Shown piece after piece: positions 17,587 to 28,700 of a stretch of DNA of 64,000 nucleotides. The stretch is taken from NCBI GenBank assembly GCA_026391675.1, contig JAPLDQ010000019.1, forward strand, positions 178,975 to 242,974, read 5' to 3'. Made by a program: the position numbers and the translations under genes. The DNA comes from Bacteroidota bacterium (GTDB taxonomy: Bacteria; Bacteroidota; Bacteroidia; Bacteroidales; JACABE01). The stretch's first letter is position 1. Each line of letters opens with the position of its first letter. A model generated the notes under the pieces. It searched no databases. It was not told the DNA's origin and was given only the letters and a program-made list of their open reading frames with translations.

Positions 17587-18843
17587 TCAATTAGAATGCC
17601 TCGGTTCATTTTTATTTTCCTGTGGCTGAGCTTGTTGACTATTGCGTTGCTGAGGTTGCTGATGTGGTTGAGGTTGAGGCTGAGGCTGAGCTTGCTGCAC
17701 ATTACGTTGATGTTGTTGACTAGGCTGTTGCTTTGCTGGCTGCACATTACGTTGTTGTTGCTGAGCAGGCTGTTGCTTTACAGGCTGCACATTACGCTGC
17801 TGTGGCTGGGCAGGTTGTTGCTTTGCCGGCTGAACATTACGTTGCTGTTGTTGAGCAGGTTGTTGCTTTGCAGGCTGAATATTACGCTGCTGTTGTTGAT
17901 CAGGTTGTTGCTTTGCAGGCTGAATATTACGCTGCTGTTGTTGAGCAGGTTGTTGCTTAACATCCTGATTTTTTCTTTGTAGTTGTTTATCAGCAGGATT
18001 TGATTTTTGAGTTGGATTTTCTTTTATCCTTTGTTCTGTAGATTTCACATCTTTCAGATTTGCAACCCTGGCAGGAGCCGGTTTTTGTTCAGCTGCTGTT
18101 GTCTTTTTAATTTGTGGTCTGTATATCTGAAGTTGATTATTACTTAATCTCTCACCGGGTTTAGTACTTTCTTTGATTGGAACTGCAGTAATTTTCTTAC
18201 CTCCGCGTTTTTCCACTTCAGTTCTGTTAGGACCCATGCTATAAGTTGTATTCCGATGGGCATCCACTCTGGTATTATTAATTACAGTGGTATTATTTAT
18301 AATAGTTGTATTATTTGAATTATTGATATAGTAATTATTAATATCCCTTCTTCCAAAATGTGAACCTCTTACAAAAGTATAATTATTAAAATGCTCATAA
18401 TATCCATTGCCATAAGCCAAACTAATACTAATTCCGGGTCCCATAGGTGCCCATCCATAGTAATCTGAAGAACTTCTCCAGCTAACCCAACCCGGGCCCC
18501 ATTCATTATCGGGTATCCACATAGGTCCATAATAAGGATCTGAATACCAGCGTCCATAATGGAAAGTTGCCCATCCCCATGAATAACCAGAAACCCATGT
18601 CCATCCATTTTCAGTATAAACCCAATATCCATTGGTTGCATAAGGTGCAAAACCGGGATCAACATCAGGAATCCATACATACCCATATTCAGGATTTTCT
18701 ATCCAGGTACCATAAGGACTTAATTCGTCGTAAAATACCTGGAAGTTAACAGATGCATTTTGTGCCATTGTTTTTTGAGGCAATAAGTTATTAACTATAC
18801 AGAATATAGAAAAAACAATTAATAATTTTATCTTAGTTTTCAT
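17587..18843 (-). CDS. Secreted DUF6600-like protein with Gln/Pro-rich repeat tail
   Basis: 418 residues. A signal peptide (1-27, ending MAQNA) is followed by a Tyr/Trp/Gly-rich domain at about 35-160 with repeated WVxxxGYWxW-like motifs, as in DUF6600/YXWGXW proteins. Next come an Asn-rich stretch (about 165-200), a basic middle, and a C-terminal tail of at least six 15-residue repeats of the form QQPAQQQQRNVQPAK. It is likely exported to the periplasm or cell surface; no anchor is visible. The promoter at 18879-18944 gives a leader of about 30 bases. Function unknown. Confidence 0.75.
   Translation of the reverse strand: MKTKIKLLIVFSIFCIVNNLLPQKTMAQNASVNFQVFYDELSPYGTWIENPEYGYVWIPDVDPGFAPYATNGYWVYTENGWTWVSGYSWGWATFHYGRWYSDPYYGPMWIPDNEWGPGWVSWRSSSDYYGWAPMGPGISISLAYGNGYYEHFNNYTFVRGSHFGRRDINNYYINNSNNTTIINNTTVINNTRVDAHRNTTYSMGPNRTEVEKRGGKKITAVPIKESTKPGERLSNNQLQIYRPQIKKTTAAEQKPAPARVANLKDVKSTEQRIKENPTQKSNPADKQLQRKNQDVKQQPAQQQQRNIQPAKQQPDQQQQRNIQPAKQQPAQQQQRNVQPAKQQPAQPQQRNVQPVKQQPAQQQQRNVQPAKQQPSQQHQRNVQQAQPQPQPQPHQQPQQRNSQQAQPQENKNEPRHSN
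17690..17960. repeat. 45-bp coding tandem repeat (Gln/Pro-rich tail)
   Basis: About six imperfect 45-bp units inside the gene at 17587-18843, each encoding QQPAQQQQRN(I/V)QPAK. Long repeats of this kind can change copy number by slippage or recombination. Confidence 0.85.
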
Positions 18844-18878
18844 TATTATTTTATTAGAGTGATAGAATTATCACCTTA

Positions 18879-18944
18879 CAAAAGTAAGTTCATTGAGTAG
18901 GGATTTCTTTACATAATTGTGGAAAAGACTTACATATTTCACAC
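18879..18944 (-). promoter_or_regulatory. Tandem-repeat promoter module, copy 6 (DUF6600-like gene)
   Basis: Read leftward: distal GTGTGAAATATGTAA (18944-18930), proximal AATTATGTAA (18918-18909), cores 21 bp apart, 22-bp gap, then TACTTTTG (18886-18879). Confidence 0.75.
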
Positions 18945-18970
18945 TATTTTTTTAAAGTTAATTGATAATA

Positions 18971-19005
18971 AAAATGCTGCCCGATTTAACATCAGGCAGC
19001 ATTTT
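18971..19005 (-). terminator. Terminator after the adhesin/PorP/OmpA unit
   Basis: An 11-bp perfect stem, AAAATGCTGCC (18971-18981) with GGCAGCATTTT (18995-19005), 18 bases past the stop of the gene at 19024-21642. Confidence 0.7.
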
Positions 19006-19023
19006 AACTATTTTAATCAGGAT

Positions 19024-21642
19024 TTATTTAGCCGGAAGAATATCAATAATAACTGTACGGTTATAAAATCTTTCTTCAGGATATTTATTGGCAAATGGTG
19101 CTTGAGCCGGATCTTCACCAAATCCATTGGCTTCTATTTTAACATCTTTCCTATCGGCTTTTGCCAAGGCATTTTTAATAATATTTTTAACATCATTGGC
19201 TCTTGCAGCAGATAAATTTTGATTATAACCTTCCTCACCAATAATATCAGTATAACCATGAATAATAACGGTTCCACCCTGAGGTATTTTAGGACATACA
19301 ATCTGAGTTAAATATTTATCATAAATTGCAATTGATTTTGAATCATTAAATTCATAGATAATGCTGAATCTCATCATTTCTTCTGCTTTAGCAGGAATCT
19401 TTATTTCAAGGTGAACCATCGCATCTTTTTTAATGATTTTATTATCTTTGGTAGTACCTATCATTGTTACTTTATAATCACCGGATTGACGATTACCTAA
19501 AATAGATTTAGCAGGTAAACTTACAACTTCTTTATTGAATGGACCAAAATTAAGAATGCTGTCTTTATCATTTTTAATTTCCATTGACCATGAAGTGAAT
19601 GCAGTATCACTGCCTGAATTATTGAAAACAACATTACTTTCGGCAGGAGCAGATTTTGTACTTACAATTTGAACCGGTTTCAATGGTGCATCAGGACCAC
19701 TCTGGAATTCCATCAAAATCTCTGGTGAAGTACTCCAGATTGATACTCTGCGGTCGCCCTGGCGTAGCAATTCAAGTTCCAGAACACCACCTTGATGTTC
19801 AGAAGGAATTCTTGGTTTTATTCTGCCTTCTGTAGCTATTCTGTTCCCTTTAATTCCAAACACATTAACAAGATAGGATTTTACTGATTCGGCCATAGCC
19901 AATCCGTCAGGAATACCCTGCATTGATGCTCCGGCAAGTCTGATTGAAGTTTCAGGATGTTTTTGCATACGATCACCCAATATGTTTAAAACATTATAGT
20001 AAACTGTCATTTGACGATCAGAACGACCTGACAATTTTTTCGGAGTAAATACTTCCAGCTGATCTTCTTTAAATTCTTTTACCTGTTCTTTTTTTATCAG
20101 AACATAACGATCGGGAATTATTGTAGAACCCAAATCAAAGAATACATAGTTACGGACAGGAAAAGTTTCTCTTACCCTTAATTCAACCGGAATAAAATTA
20201 GGAGAATTCACTGTAAATGTTACTTCGGGAGGATTACTGCTAATATTATCGATAATTGGAACTATTGGTTTGTGAAAATCAAAAGCATAAATATCATCAT
20301 TACCTTTACCTCCATCCCTGTTGGACGAAAAATAGCCATTGGTTAAAGAATCATTTAATATAGCACCAAAATCATCAAACTGTGTATTCAGAGGATAACC
20401 GGCATTATGAACATTTGTAACAACACCAGAAGCATCAATATTACACATAAAAATATCTAATCCGCCTAAACCATAATGTCCGTTTGAGCTGAATATAAAC
20501 AGGCCATCCTTGCCACCAATAAAAGGAAACAATTCATCACCTTCTGTATTAACTTTATCACCTAAATTTACAGCAATACTCCATTGACCATTCTCATTCT
20601 TTACTGATTTATAAATATCAGATCCGCCATAACCTCCTGACATATCGCTGGTAAAATACATGGTTTTTCCATCAGCAGTCAAACAGGGTTGCCCAACTGA
20701 AAACTCAACCTGATTATAGGCAAATGCAACTGGTTCGGCCCATTTACCGTCAGTATAATTACTAAACCATATCTGAAGTTCAACAATATTGTTATCAGTT
20801 TTTGATTTATAATTATTTCTGGTAAATGCCATAAAATTACCATCTTTACTAAAACTTGCCGGACCATCATGTAGTTTGCCATTAATTTTTTTATCAAAAT
20901 TCTCAGGTGATTTCATCTGTCCGTAAACAACTTCAGCAATTTCCATATTTCCAAATGGTTTTCTTGTCCAATTGTATATTTTTGGGAACATTTTAGAACT
21001 TCTGGTAGAAGCAAAAACTATACTGTTCTTATAATAGCAGGGGCCAAATTCTTTGGCATCTGAATTGAATTCCTGAGGTATAATTTTATATGTACCATCA
21101 TCTTTTAATAGATTTGGCAACTCACTTTTATTGGCGACATAATCTTTTGCACGTAAATCTGTTGGTTTTAATTCAACAAACTTATCCATCCATGTATTAG
21201 CTTCCATATATTTTGCATTTGCTCGTAAAGCCAATGAATAATTATAGTAATCATCAGCTAAAAGGACACCTTGAGAATTGAATAATTTAGCATAAGCTGC
21301 TTCTGCTTCAGTATTCTGTCCCATTTTATGATAACTTAATGCTAATCTTCTCTGACCATCCATGGTTAACAAATCAGCTTTAGTATAAGCTTCAATAGCA
21401 TCATCATATGCATATCTGAAAGCATATTTGTCTCCTTGAAGCTCTTTTCTTGATTTTTCCTGGGCTGTAGCAGCTTTATTGGCATTTTTATCTCCGGGAA
21501 TTTCATTACTTGACTTTTGCTGTGCAGGAACATTGCTAGAAGTGTATTTATCTCCCTGAAGTTTTTTTTCTGTTTTTTCCTGGGCTGTAACATTAAAGCA
21601 TATAAATAGTAATGCTGAAACGAGTATTGTTATTTTTTTCAT
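19024..21642 (-). CDS. OmpA family protein with TPR and PD40 repeats (PorE-like)
   Basis: 872 residues: signal peptide (1-20), about three copies of a repeat ending in (L/I)(Q/P)GDK (22-75), a TPR-like helical region (75-175), PD40/WD40-like propeller blades (about 195-465, e.g. YFSSNRDGGKGNDDIYAFDF), a beta-rich middle, and a C-terminal OmpA domain (about 755-870) with HGYTDIIGEEGYN. This architecture matches the OmpA proteins that sit next to PorP/SprF proteins in Bacteroidota and may tie T9SS parts or surface adhesins to peptidoglycan. It lies 22 bases after the PorP/SprF-like gene. Confidence 0.85.
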   Translation of the reverse strand: MKKITILVSALLFICFNVTAQEKTEKKLQGDKYTSSNVPAQQKSSNEIPGDKNANKAATAQEKSRKELQGDKYAFRYAYDDAIEAYTKADLLTMDGQRRLALSYHKMGQNTEAEAAYAKLFNSQGVLLADDYYNYSLALRANAKYMEANTWMDKFVELKPTDLRAKDYVANKSELPNLLKDDGTYKIIPQEFNSDAKEFGPCYYKNSIVFASTRSSKMFPKIYNWTRKPFGNMEIAEVVYGQMKSPENFDKKINGKLHDGPASFSKDGNFMAFTRNNYKSKTDNNIVELQIWFSNYTDGKWAEPVAFAYNQVEFSVGQPCLTADGKTMYFTSDMSGGYGGSDIYKSVKNENGQWSIAVNLGDKVNTEGDELFPFIGGKDGLFIFSSNGHYGLGGLDIFMCNIDASGVVTNVHNAGYPLNTQFDDFGAILNDSLTNGYFSSNRDGGKGNDDIYAFDFHKPIVPIIDNISSNPPEVTFTVNSPNFIPVELRVRETFPVRNYVFFDLGSTIIPDRYVLIKKEQVKEFKEDQLEVFTPKKLSGRSDRQMTVYYNVLNILGDRMQKHPETSIRLAGASMQGIPDGLAMAESVKSYLVNVFGIKGNRIATEGRIKPRIPSEHQGGVLELELLRQGDRRVSIWSTSPEILMEFQSGPDAPLKPVQIVSTKSAPAESNVVFNNSGSDTAFTSWSMEIKNDKDSILNFGPFNKEVVSLPAKSILGNRQSGDYKVTMIGTTKDNKIIKKDAMVHLEIKIPAKAEEMMRFSIIYEFNDSKSIAIYDKYLTQIVCPKIPQGGTVIIHGYTDIIGEEGYNQNLSAARANDVKNIIKNALAKADRKDVKIEANGFGEDPAQAPFANKYPEERFYNRTVIIDILPAK

Positions 21643-21664
21643 TTTTTTATTTATTTATGAAGGT

Positions 21665-22606
21665 TTAAAAATTTCTTGGTGAGTGAATTTGTTTTTTACT
21701 TGGAAAAATAAAGTCATATCTCAAAACCAACTCATGACTGCCATTATTATACCTGGAAGTTTCCAATCCGTAAGACCAGTCAAATGAATATCCAAGGTGT
21801 AATTGATCAGTAATATCAAGACCTACAAGAATACCAACAGCATCGCCTGTACGAATCATTGCGCCTACCAATAATGTTTTCATAATGATAAACGATGCTG
21901 TTACATCGGCTTGAACCGGTGCAGCATTTGTTATTTTTATCAATGTTGTTGGTTTAAAGGCTAAATTATCTGAGATTGGAAGTAAAGTACCCATAATAAA
22001 GAAGTAATGACGTTGTTCTTTTGCAATCAACTGATTACCATTACCCTCAGTAACTTTAGAATAATTATTTTCCAATAAATAAGGAATAGAAAGACCAGCA
22101 TAAAAACGTTCTCTGGAATAATAAGCTCCGAAACCAAAATTAGGGGTTACATTATTACTTATATCCGTTTTAAATACAGGGTCATTTTGTTGTTCCAATA
22201 AGAGTGTACTTAAGTCAGCCTGAAATACATTAATTCCGCCACTAATACCAAGAGCTAATCTTGATTTGGCTGTTAATTGCATAATATATGCAAAATCAAT
22301 TAATGCAGACGTAGTATTGGTAGGTCCGATTTTATCATTAGATATTGACAACCCTAAACCAATATGTTCGTTTCGTAGTGGTGAATGTAAAGTTAACGTC
22401 TGAGTTGATGGTGCGCCTGCAAAACCCACCCATTGCGAACGATGAAGTGCCGTTACTGTTAAGGCATCCCTGCTCCCGGCATAAGCTGGATTTACTACTA
22501 ATGTATTATACATATAATGTGTATACATTGGTAATTGCTGTGCACGAATGTTAAACATCCATGTGGTCAGAACCAATACTAATACTATTTTTGTTAGTGT
22601 TTTCAT
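21665..22606 (-). CDS. PorP/SprF family outer membrane protein
   Basis: 313 residues with a signal peptide (1-22) and the typical family start QQLPMYTHYMYNTLVVNPAYAGS. A beta-barrel follows, with GLGLSISNDKIGPTN and LGYSFDWSYG motifs. PorP/SprF proteins are needed for secretion or attachment of particular T9SS substrates, and genes for them often follow a large CHU_C-tailed adhesin gene, as here. The pair with the OmpA/PD40 gene downstream and the adhesin upstream makes a recognisable three-gene surface module. It starts 126 bases after the adhesin stop with no clear terminator between. Confidence 0.92.
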   Translation of the reverse strand: MKTLTKIVLVLVLTTWMFNIRAQQLPMYTHYMYNTLVVNPAYAGSRDALTVTALHRSQWVGFAGAPSTQTLTLHSPLRNEHIGLGLSISNDKIGPTNTTSALIDFAYIMQLTAKSRLALGISGGINVFQADLSTLLLEQQNDPVFKTDISNNVTPNFGFGAYYSRERFYAGLSIPYLLENNYSKVTEGNGNQLIAKEQRHYFFIMGTLLPISDNLAFKPTTLIKITNAAPVQADVTASFIIMKTLLVGAMIRTGDAVGILVGLDITDQLHLGYSFDWSYGLETSRYNNGSHELVLRYDFIFPSKKQIHSPRNF

Positions 22607-22732
22607 TTGTTATTTTTTTTTATTTCAATTAAAGAATGGAATCAGCTATGATGAGAATATTCATCGATTTTTGATTTGATTCAAACCATAGCTTAATTCA
22701 TACATTTTTTTATTTATTTTTATTATTTATTT

Positions 22733-25700
22733 TTATTTATTAAGATAAATTGTTCCTTTTATAACATCTGAGTTATTGCCCAAATTAAGTATGTAGAAAT
22801 ATGTTCCGATTGGCAGTCTGTCACCGTCTCCTATAATCAATCCCATTTTTGCTTTGCCATCCCAGGTATTCTGGTAAGGACTTGCCTCAAAGACTTTATT
22901 GCCCCATCTGTTAAAGATTACAATTGAATTGGCAGGATATAGTTCGATTCCTCTGATTACAAATAAATCATTAATTCCATCACCATTTGGTGAGAAGCCC
23001 TGAGGTATAAAGAAATCAGTGGGAATAGTTTCAATGGTTGATGTATTATTGGTAAGTATTACATCAATTTCATTTCCCGTTATGGTTGCAGTATTTACAT
23101 AACTACCCGTTGAATTTACAATTGCAGTTATATATAAAGTACTGCTGGCTCCAACGCTTAGATTGCCTATTGTCCAAATGCCTGTTACAGGATTATAGAC
23201 TCCTGATGGACTGGATGTATAGGAAACAAAAGTATATCCACTCTGTAAATAATCGGTAACTATTACACCTGTTGCAGTATAAGGTCCATTATTGGTGGCA
23301 ACTATAGTAAATACGACTGTAGTTCCTTTCAAGGGGTTACTAATGTTTACAGTTTTAACAACTGATAAATCAGAAGGACAAATATTTACGACAACTGCAA
23401 CAGTTGCTGGTAATGATATACATCCATTTGCTGTAACGGTTAAAATATAGTTTCCTGCATTAGCTAATATTGCTGAAATAATTACCGGATTCTGAACTAT
23501 AGTTGAATAGCTGTTAGGACCTGTCCATGAATAAGTTCCACCTGTTACTGTTTGCGCAGTCAGGTTTAACGGACTATTCACGCATACAGGAGAATTACTG
23601 CCTGCTACAGCAATAGGTAAAGGTATTACAGTTACAACTCTGTTAGCAGTTGTGGTTCCACAAAGACCGGTTGAAGTAGCAGTTATTGTTGCTGTTCCGC
23701 TAAAATTCACATCCCAGTTCATTACACCTGTTGATGAATTAATAACACCAGCAGTTGCAGGTAAAACAGAATAGACAATTGAAGTACTGCTGGTTGCAGA
23801 TGCAATATAGGTTTCATCTGGTGAATTCTGACAAATATATGTTGCACCAAAAATAAAAATTGTTGCTCCTATTGTTGAATTAACAGTTATCGTACCATTG
23901 ATTGAAATTATTCCGCAGCCTCCGGTTAAATTAATTGTATAATTAAAAATTCCGGTTGCAGTTGGAGTTCCGCTTATAGTAATCAAATTGGCTAACCATG
24001 TTGCTGTTATTCCTGCGGGTAATCCGCTGAAAGTTGCTCCTGTTGCTCCTGTTGTTGCATAAGTTATATTTGTAATTGCAGTATTTACACATGGGAACTG
24101 ATTATCAGTTCCGGCTACTGATGTCAATACTATCGTATTATTTGGATTTACCGTGATTGTTCCTGTTGCAGAAATTGTTCCGCAACCTCCTGTTAAGTTA
24201 ACAATATAGTTAAATATTCCGGATGCAGTTGGTGTTCCGCTTATGGTTACCACATTAGCTAACCAGATTGCTGTAATTCCGGCAGGTAAACCGCTGAAAG
24301 TTGCTCCTGTAGCTCCTGTTGTAGTATAATTTATATTTGCAAAAGCTGTATTGATACAAAGGTTTTGATTATTAGAACCAAATCCAGAAGTTAATACAAT
24401 TGTATTATTTGGAGTTACAGTAATTGAACCGGTTGTAGAAATTGTTCCGCAGCCTCCTGTTAAGTTAACAGTGTAGTTAAAAATACCCGCTGCTGTTGGA
24501 GTTCCACTTATTGTTACCACATTAGCTAACCAGTTTGCTGTTACTCCGGCAGGTAAACCGCTGAAAGTTGCTCCTGTTGCACCTGTAGTTGCATATATAA
24601 TATTTGTTATCGCTGTATTGATACAATGGGTCTGATTATCAGTACCTATAGCTGAAGTCAATACAATTGAATTAATTGGAATTACAGTTATTGAACCTGT
24701 TGTAGAAATTGTTCCGCAACCTCCTGTTAAATTAACAGTATAGTTAAATACTCCTGTTGCAGTTGGTGTTCCGCTAATCGTAATAACATTAGCTAACCAG
24801 CTTGCGGTTATTCCGGCGGGTAAAAGGCTGAAATTAGCGCCTGTTGCTCCCGTTGTGGTATAAGAAATATTTACGATTGGTGAATTTACACATACAGTTT
24901 GATTATTTGTACCAATTGCAGAAGTTAATATAATCGTATTATTGGGAATAACTGTTATATAATTCAGTACTGTTTTTGTATTTGATGCACCGTCAGTTAT
25001 GGTTAAACTTACAGTACTAGAACCTGAACCTGAATAAATTACAGTATGAGGACCAATTCCGGTTATTGTTGCCGGTGTTGCACCTGTTCCAAAATTCCAG
25101 CTGTAGGTTGTTGTAGGTGTTGTTCCTGTGGAAGTATTGGTAAATACTACACTTGACCCACTACATACAGATGTTATATTTGCAGTAAAGTTTGCAATTA
25201 AACCGCATCCTAACAGTGTAATAGTTTTGGAAACCTGACTTCCAACGCATGCATTACTGGTTGTTTCAATAACACTTATATTTCCATTGGTTGTTCCGAA
25301 TGTAACAGTAATACTATTTGTACCACCACCAGCTGTAATAATAGCTCCTGCAGGGACAGTCCATGCATAAGTAGATCCGGGAGTATTGGTTACACTATAT
25401 ATCTGTGCAATTGCATTACAATTTGGTGTTGCATTTCCTGATATTACTGAAGTTACAGGCAATGGTGTTACGACTAAAGACACAATTGTTGAAGTCAATG
25501 TTGTACCATTTGCTGATGCAGCAGAAGGATTGTTAATGATATTTGTACCTGATAAAACTACTGCACCATTTCTGGCGAGTAATCTGCCATCAATAGATGA
25601 ACCTGTATTCATCGTTATGGATGTTAAGGCCAGTATATTTCCTTTAAAAGAAGTTCCATTACCAATAGTTGCAGAACTACCAATCTGCCAGGTTACGTTT

Positions 25701-28700
25701 TTAGCCTGTGCACCTCCGGTAAGAATAACACTACCACCAGCTCCACCAACTGTAGTAAAATCAGAGGCAACCTGAAAAATCCAAACAGCATTTGCATTAC
25801 CTTGTCCATCAAGGGTTAAATTACCTGATTGTATCAGAAGTGTAGAAGTTGATTTATAAATACCAGGGGCAAGAGTTATACCACCCTGATCGCCTGCAAC
25901 GGTAACTGGAGCAGGTGCAGTTGCACCTTCAGCAAAAAGATATGCATTGGTTAAATCCTGTTTTGCTTGTATTAACATTGCAGCTACTCCCGGAGGAGCA
26001 ACATCATCGGATGCATAAATGGCTCCATTTACAATTGAGGCTGGAGGGAATCCTGTTATTGATGAACGAACACCAGGACTTATGCCAACATTCATATTAC
26101 TTATTACACTAAAACCAGTACTGCTGATTCCAACACCTGCAAGAATACCAAATTCACCGGCTGTATTAAGGTTAGTAACATTAGAATTTACGGATGAACA
26201 TAATCCTGTAACTACAACATTGTAGTTATAAGCAGTGTCAGCTAATGTAGCAGGATTAATTCTGAGTGTATCAGAAGTAGCTCCTGAAATATTTCCACCA
26301 TTAATTAAATTTACACTTCCTTTTCTCCATTGATAGGTATTACCTGATCCTGAAGCAACTACTAAAAAATAAACAGAATTGCCAACGCAAACTGTTTTAT
26401 TAACAGGTTGTGTTATAATTGTCACTACAGTATCAACTAATAATGAAGCATTTAAAGAAGTATCATTTGGTAAACAGCCTCCACTTACAATAACATTATA
26501 ATTGACAGCAGCATTAGCTAAATAAGCAGGATTAAAAGTAAGCGTATTTGAATTAACACCTGAAATATTTGCACTGGTTATAAGGTTTACATTTCCTTTT
26601 CTCCATTGATATGTCAGGTTAGTACCGGTTGCACTTACTGTTAAATAGGCTGAATTTCCTGAACAAACGCTTTTATTAACGGGTTCAGTAGTTATAATTG
26701 GAGGAGATGCTCTTAATAAAGAAACATTTATTGAAGTATCTTTTGGCAAACATGCTCCTGAGATGATAACATTATAGTTTGACGCAGTATCAGAGATAAG
26801 CATAGCATTAATTCTGACTGTATCAGAAATTGCACCGGATATATTAGCTCCATTAATTAAATTTACAGTTCCTTTTCTCCATTGATAAGTTAAGTTTGAA
26901 CCGGTTGCTACTACTGAAAAATAGACTGCACTTCCTAAACAGGCTGTTTTAGTTACAGGCTGTGTCGTTATTAAAATTGGGATGTTTACTATTATAGATG
27001 CATTTATTGAGGTATCATTTGGCAAACAACTACCATAAACAATTACATTATATTGAGTTGAAGTATCTGAAATACTGATAGAATTAAATTTCAATGTATC
27101 AGAAGTTGCACCGGATATATTTACTCCATTTATTAAATTTAAAGTTCCTTTTCTCCATTGATAGGTTAAATTAGAACCGCTTGCAATAATGAATAATTTT
27201 ACTGCATTTCCTACACATGCATTTTGATTGCTTGGTTCGGTTGTTATAATTGGAGGTGTATTAACTACCAAAGAAACATTTACTGAAGTATCATTTGGTA
27301 ATAATAAACCACTTACAATAACATTATAGTTAGAAGAAGTATCTGATAAACTGGCTGGAAAAATTCTTAAAGTATCAGAAGTAGCACCGGATATATTTCC
27401 TCCGTTAATTAAATCTACATTTCCTTTTCTCCATTGATAGGTAAGTGAAGATCCTGATGCTGTTACTGTATATTTTACTGAATCACCTGAACAAGCAGTT
27501 TTATTTACCGGCTCTGTAATAATTAATGGACCTGCAGTAGCACTACAACCAGGAGGCATAATGGCTGTTATTGCCGCAGTATTTAATGCACCTGTTGTTG
27601 TAAGCGCTCTTCCATCTATTTTAGCACCTGTATTTAAATTCATTGCACCATTGTTACAAACAATAGTTCCGACAAATTCCGAATAATCATTAATAGTTAC
27701 AGCACCACTTATCATCCAATACACATTTTTTGATTGTGTTCCGTTTATCATTTTAACTTTTGAATAGGTGCTTGTATTTATCGCACCATATATTTTTATA
27801 ACAAATACAGCATTGGCATCATTCATAGCATCCAGAAAAAGGGTATCTGTAAATGTTACCGCACCATTCATTAAATAAGTATGAGGTGTAAGAACCAATT
27901 GATTTCCAAATTGAGCTGGATAAAGCAATTCAATATCATAAGGTAAGGTATTGAGATAACTGTATGCATTAAGCAAATCAGCGGCTGCGGCTGCGGTTGA
28001 TCCATCAGGAATCGGATGAATTAAACCGGTTACAAATAATGGATTAAAACCTGTTGTTAATCCTGAATTTGTTCCTACATCACCTGTAATATTTGTTATG
28101 CCAACATTGGTAACAGGTCCGTTTGAGGAAAATATTGCATAACATGCAGCTGAAACCAAATTTGGAGCCAATGGTCCTGTAAGAGATGGACTTCCACAAC
28201 CAACAGGAGTATATGCCAGCACTCCGCTAACATTTACAGCTCCATTGGTTGAAAGGACTCTTCCTTCGAGTACACAACCTGAACTCATATTAATAGCGGC
28301 GTTGTTTGCAATTACTGTTCCTTTCATTGAAGTGGATGGAGCCATGCTTACCAAACCTTCTATTTTCCAGAATACATTACATGCTTTAGCTCCATTAAGT
28401 AATATCACTTTTGAGCTTGCAGCTGTTGAAAGAGGACCCTGAATCTGAAGAATAAATACAGCATTGGAATTGCCCAGGGCATTTAAATAAAGAGTTCCGT
28501 TCATGGTTGTTGCACCCGTTACTGAATAAACCCCTGCAATAAGAGTATCACCGTTTCCTAATAAAGGAGCCGGAAAATAGGTTGGAACAGTGCTGTTTAG
28601 CTGATTATAAGCTATGAGCAAATCTGTTGCACATTGTGCACTTTTTGGATCACTGGTAAAGGTCATTACACCATTTACATTTCCAAAACCTGTCACACCT

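Noticed and set aside
17596..17982. Leu/Arg-rich 128-residue frame on the plus strand
   Set aside because: It is the antisense shadow of the Gln-rich repeat in the gene at 17587-18843.
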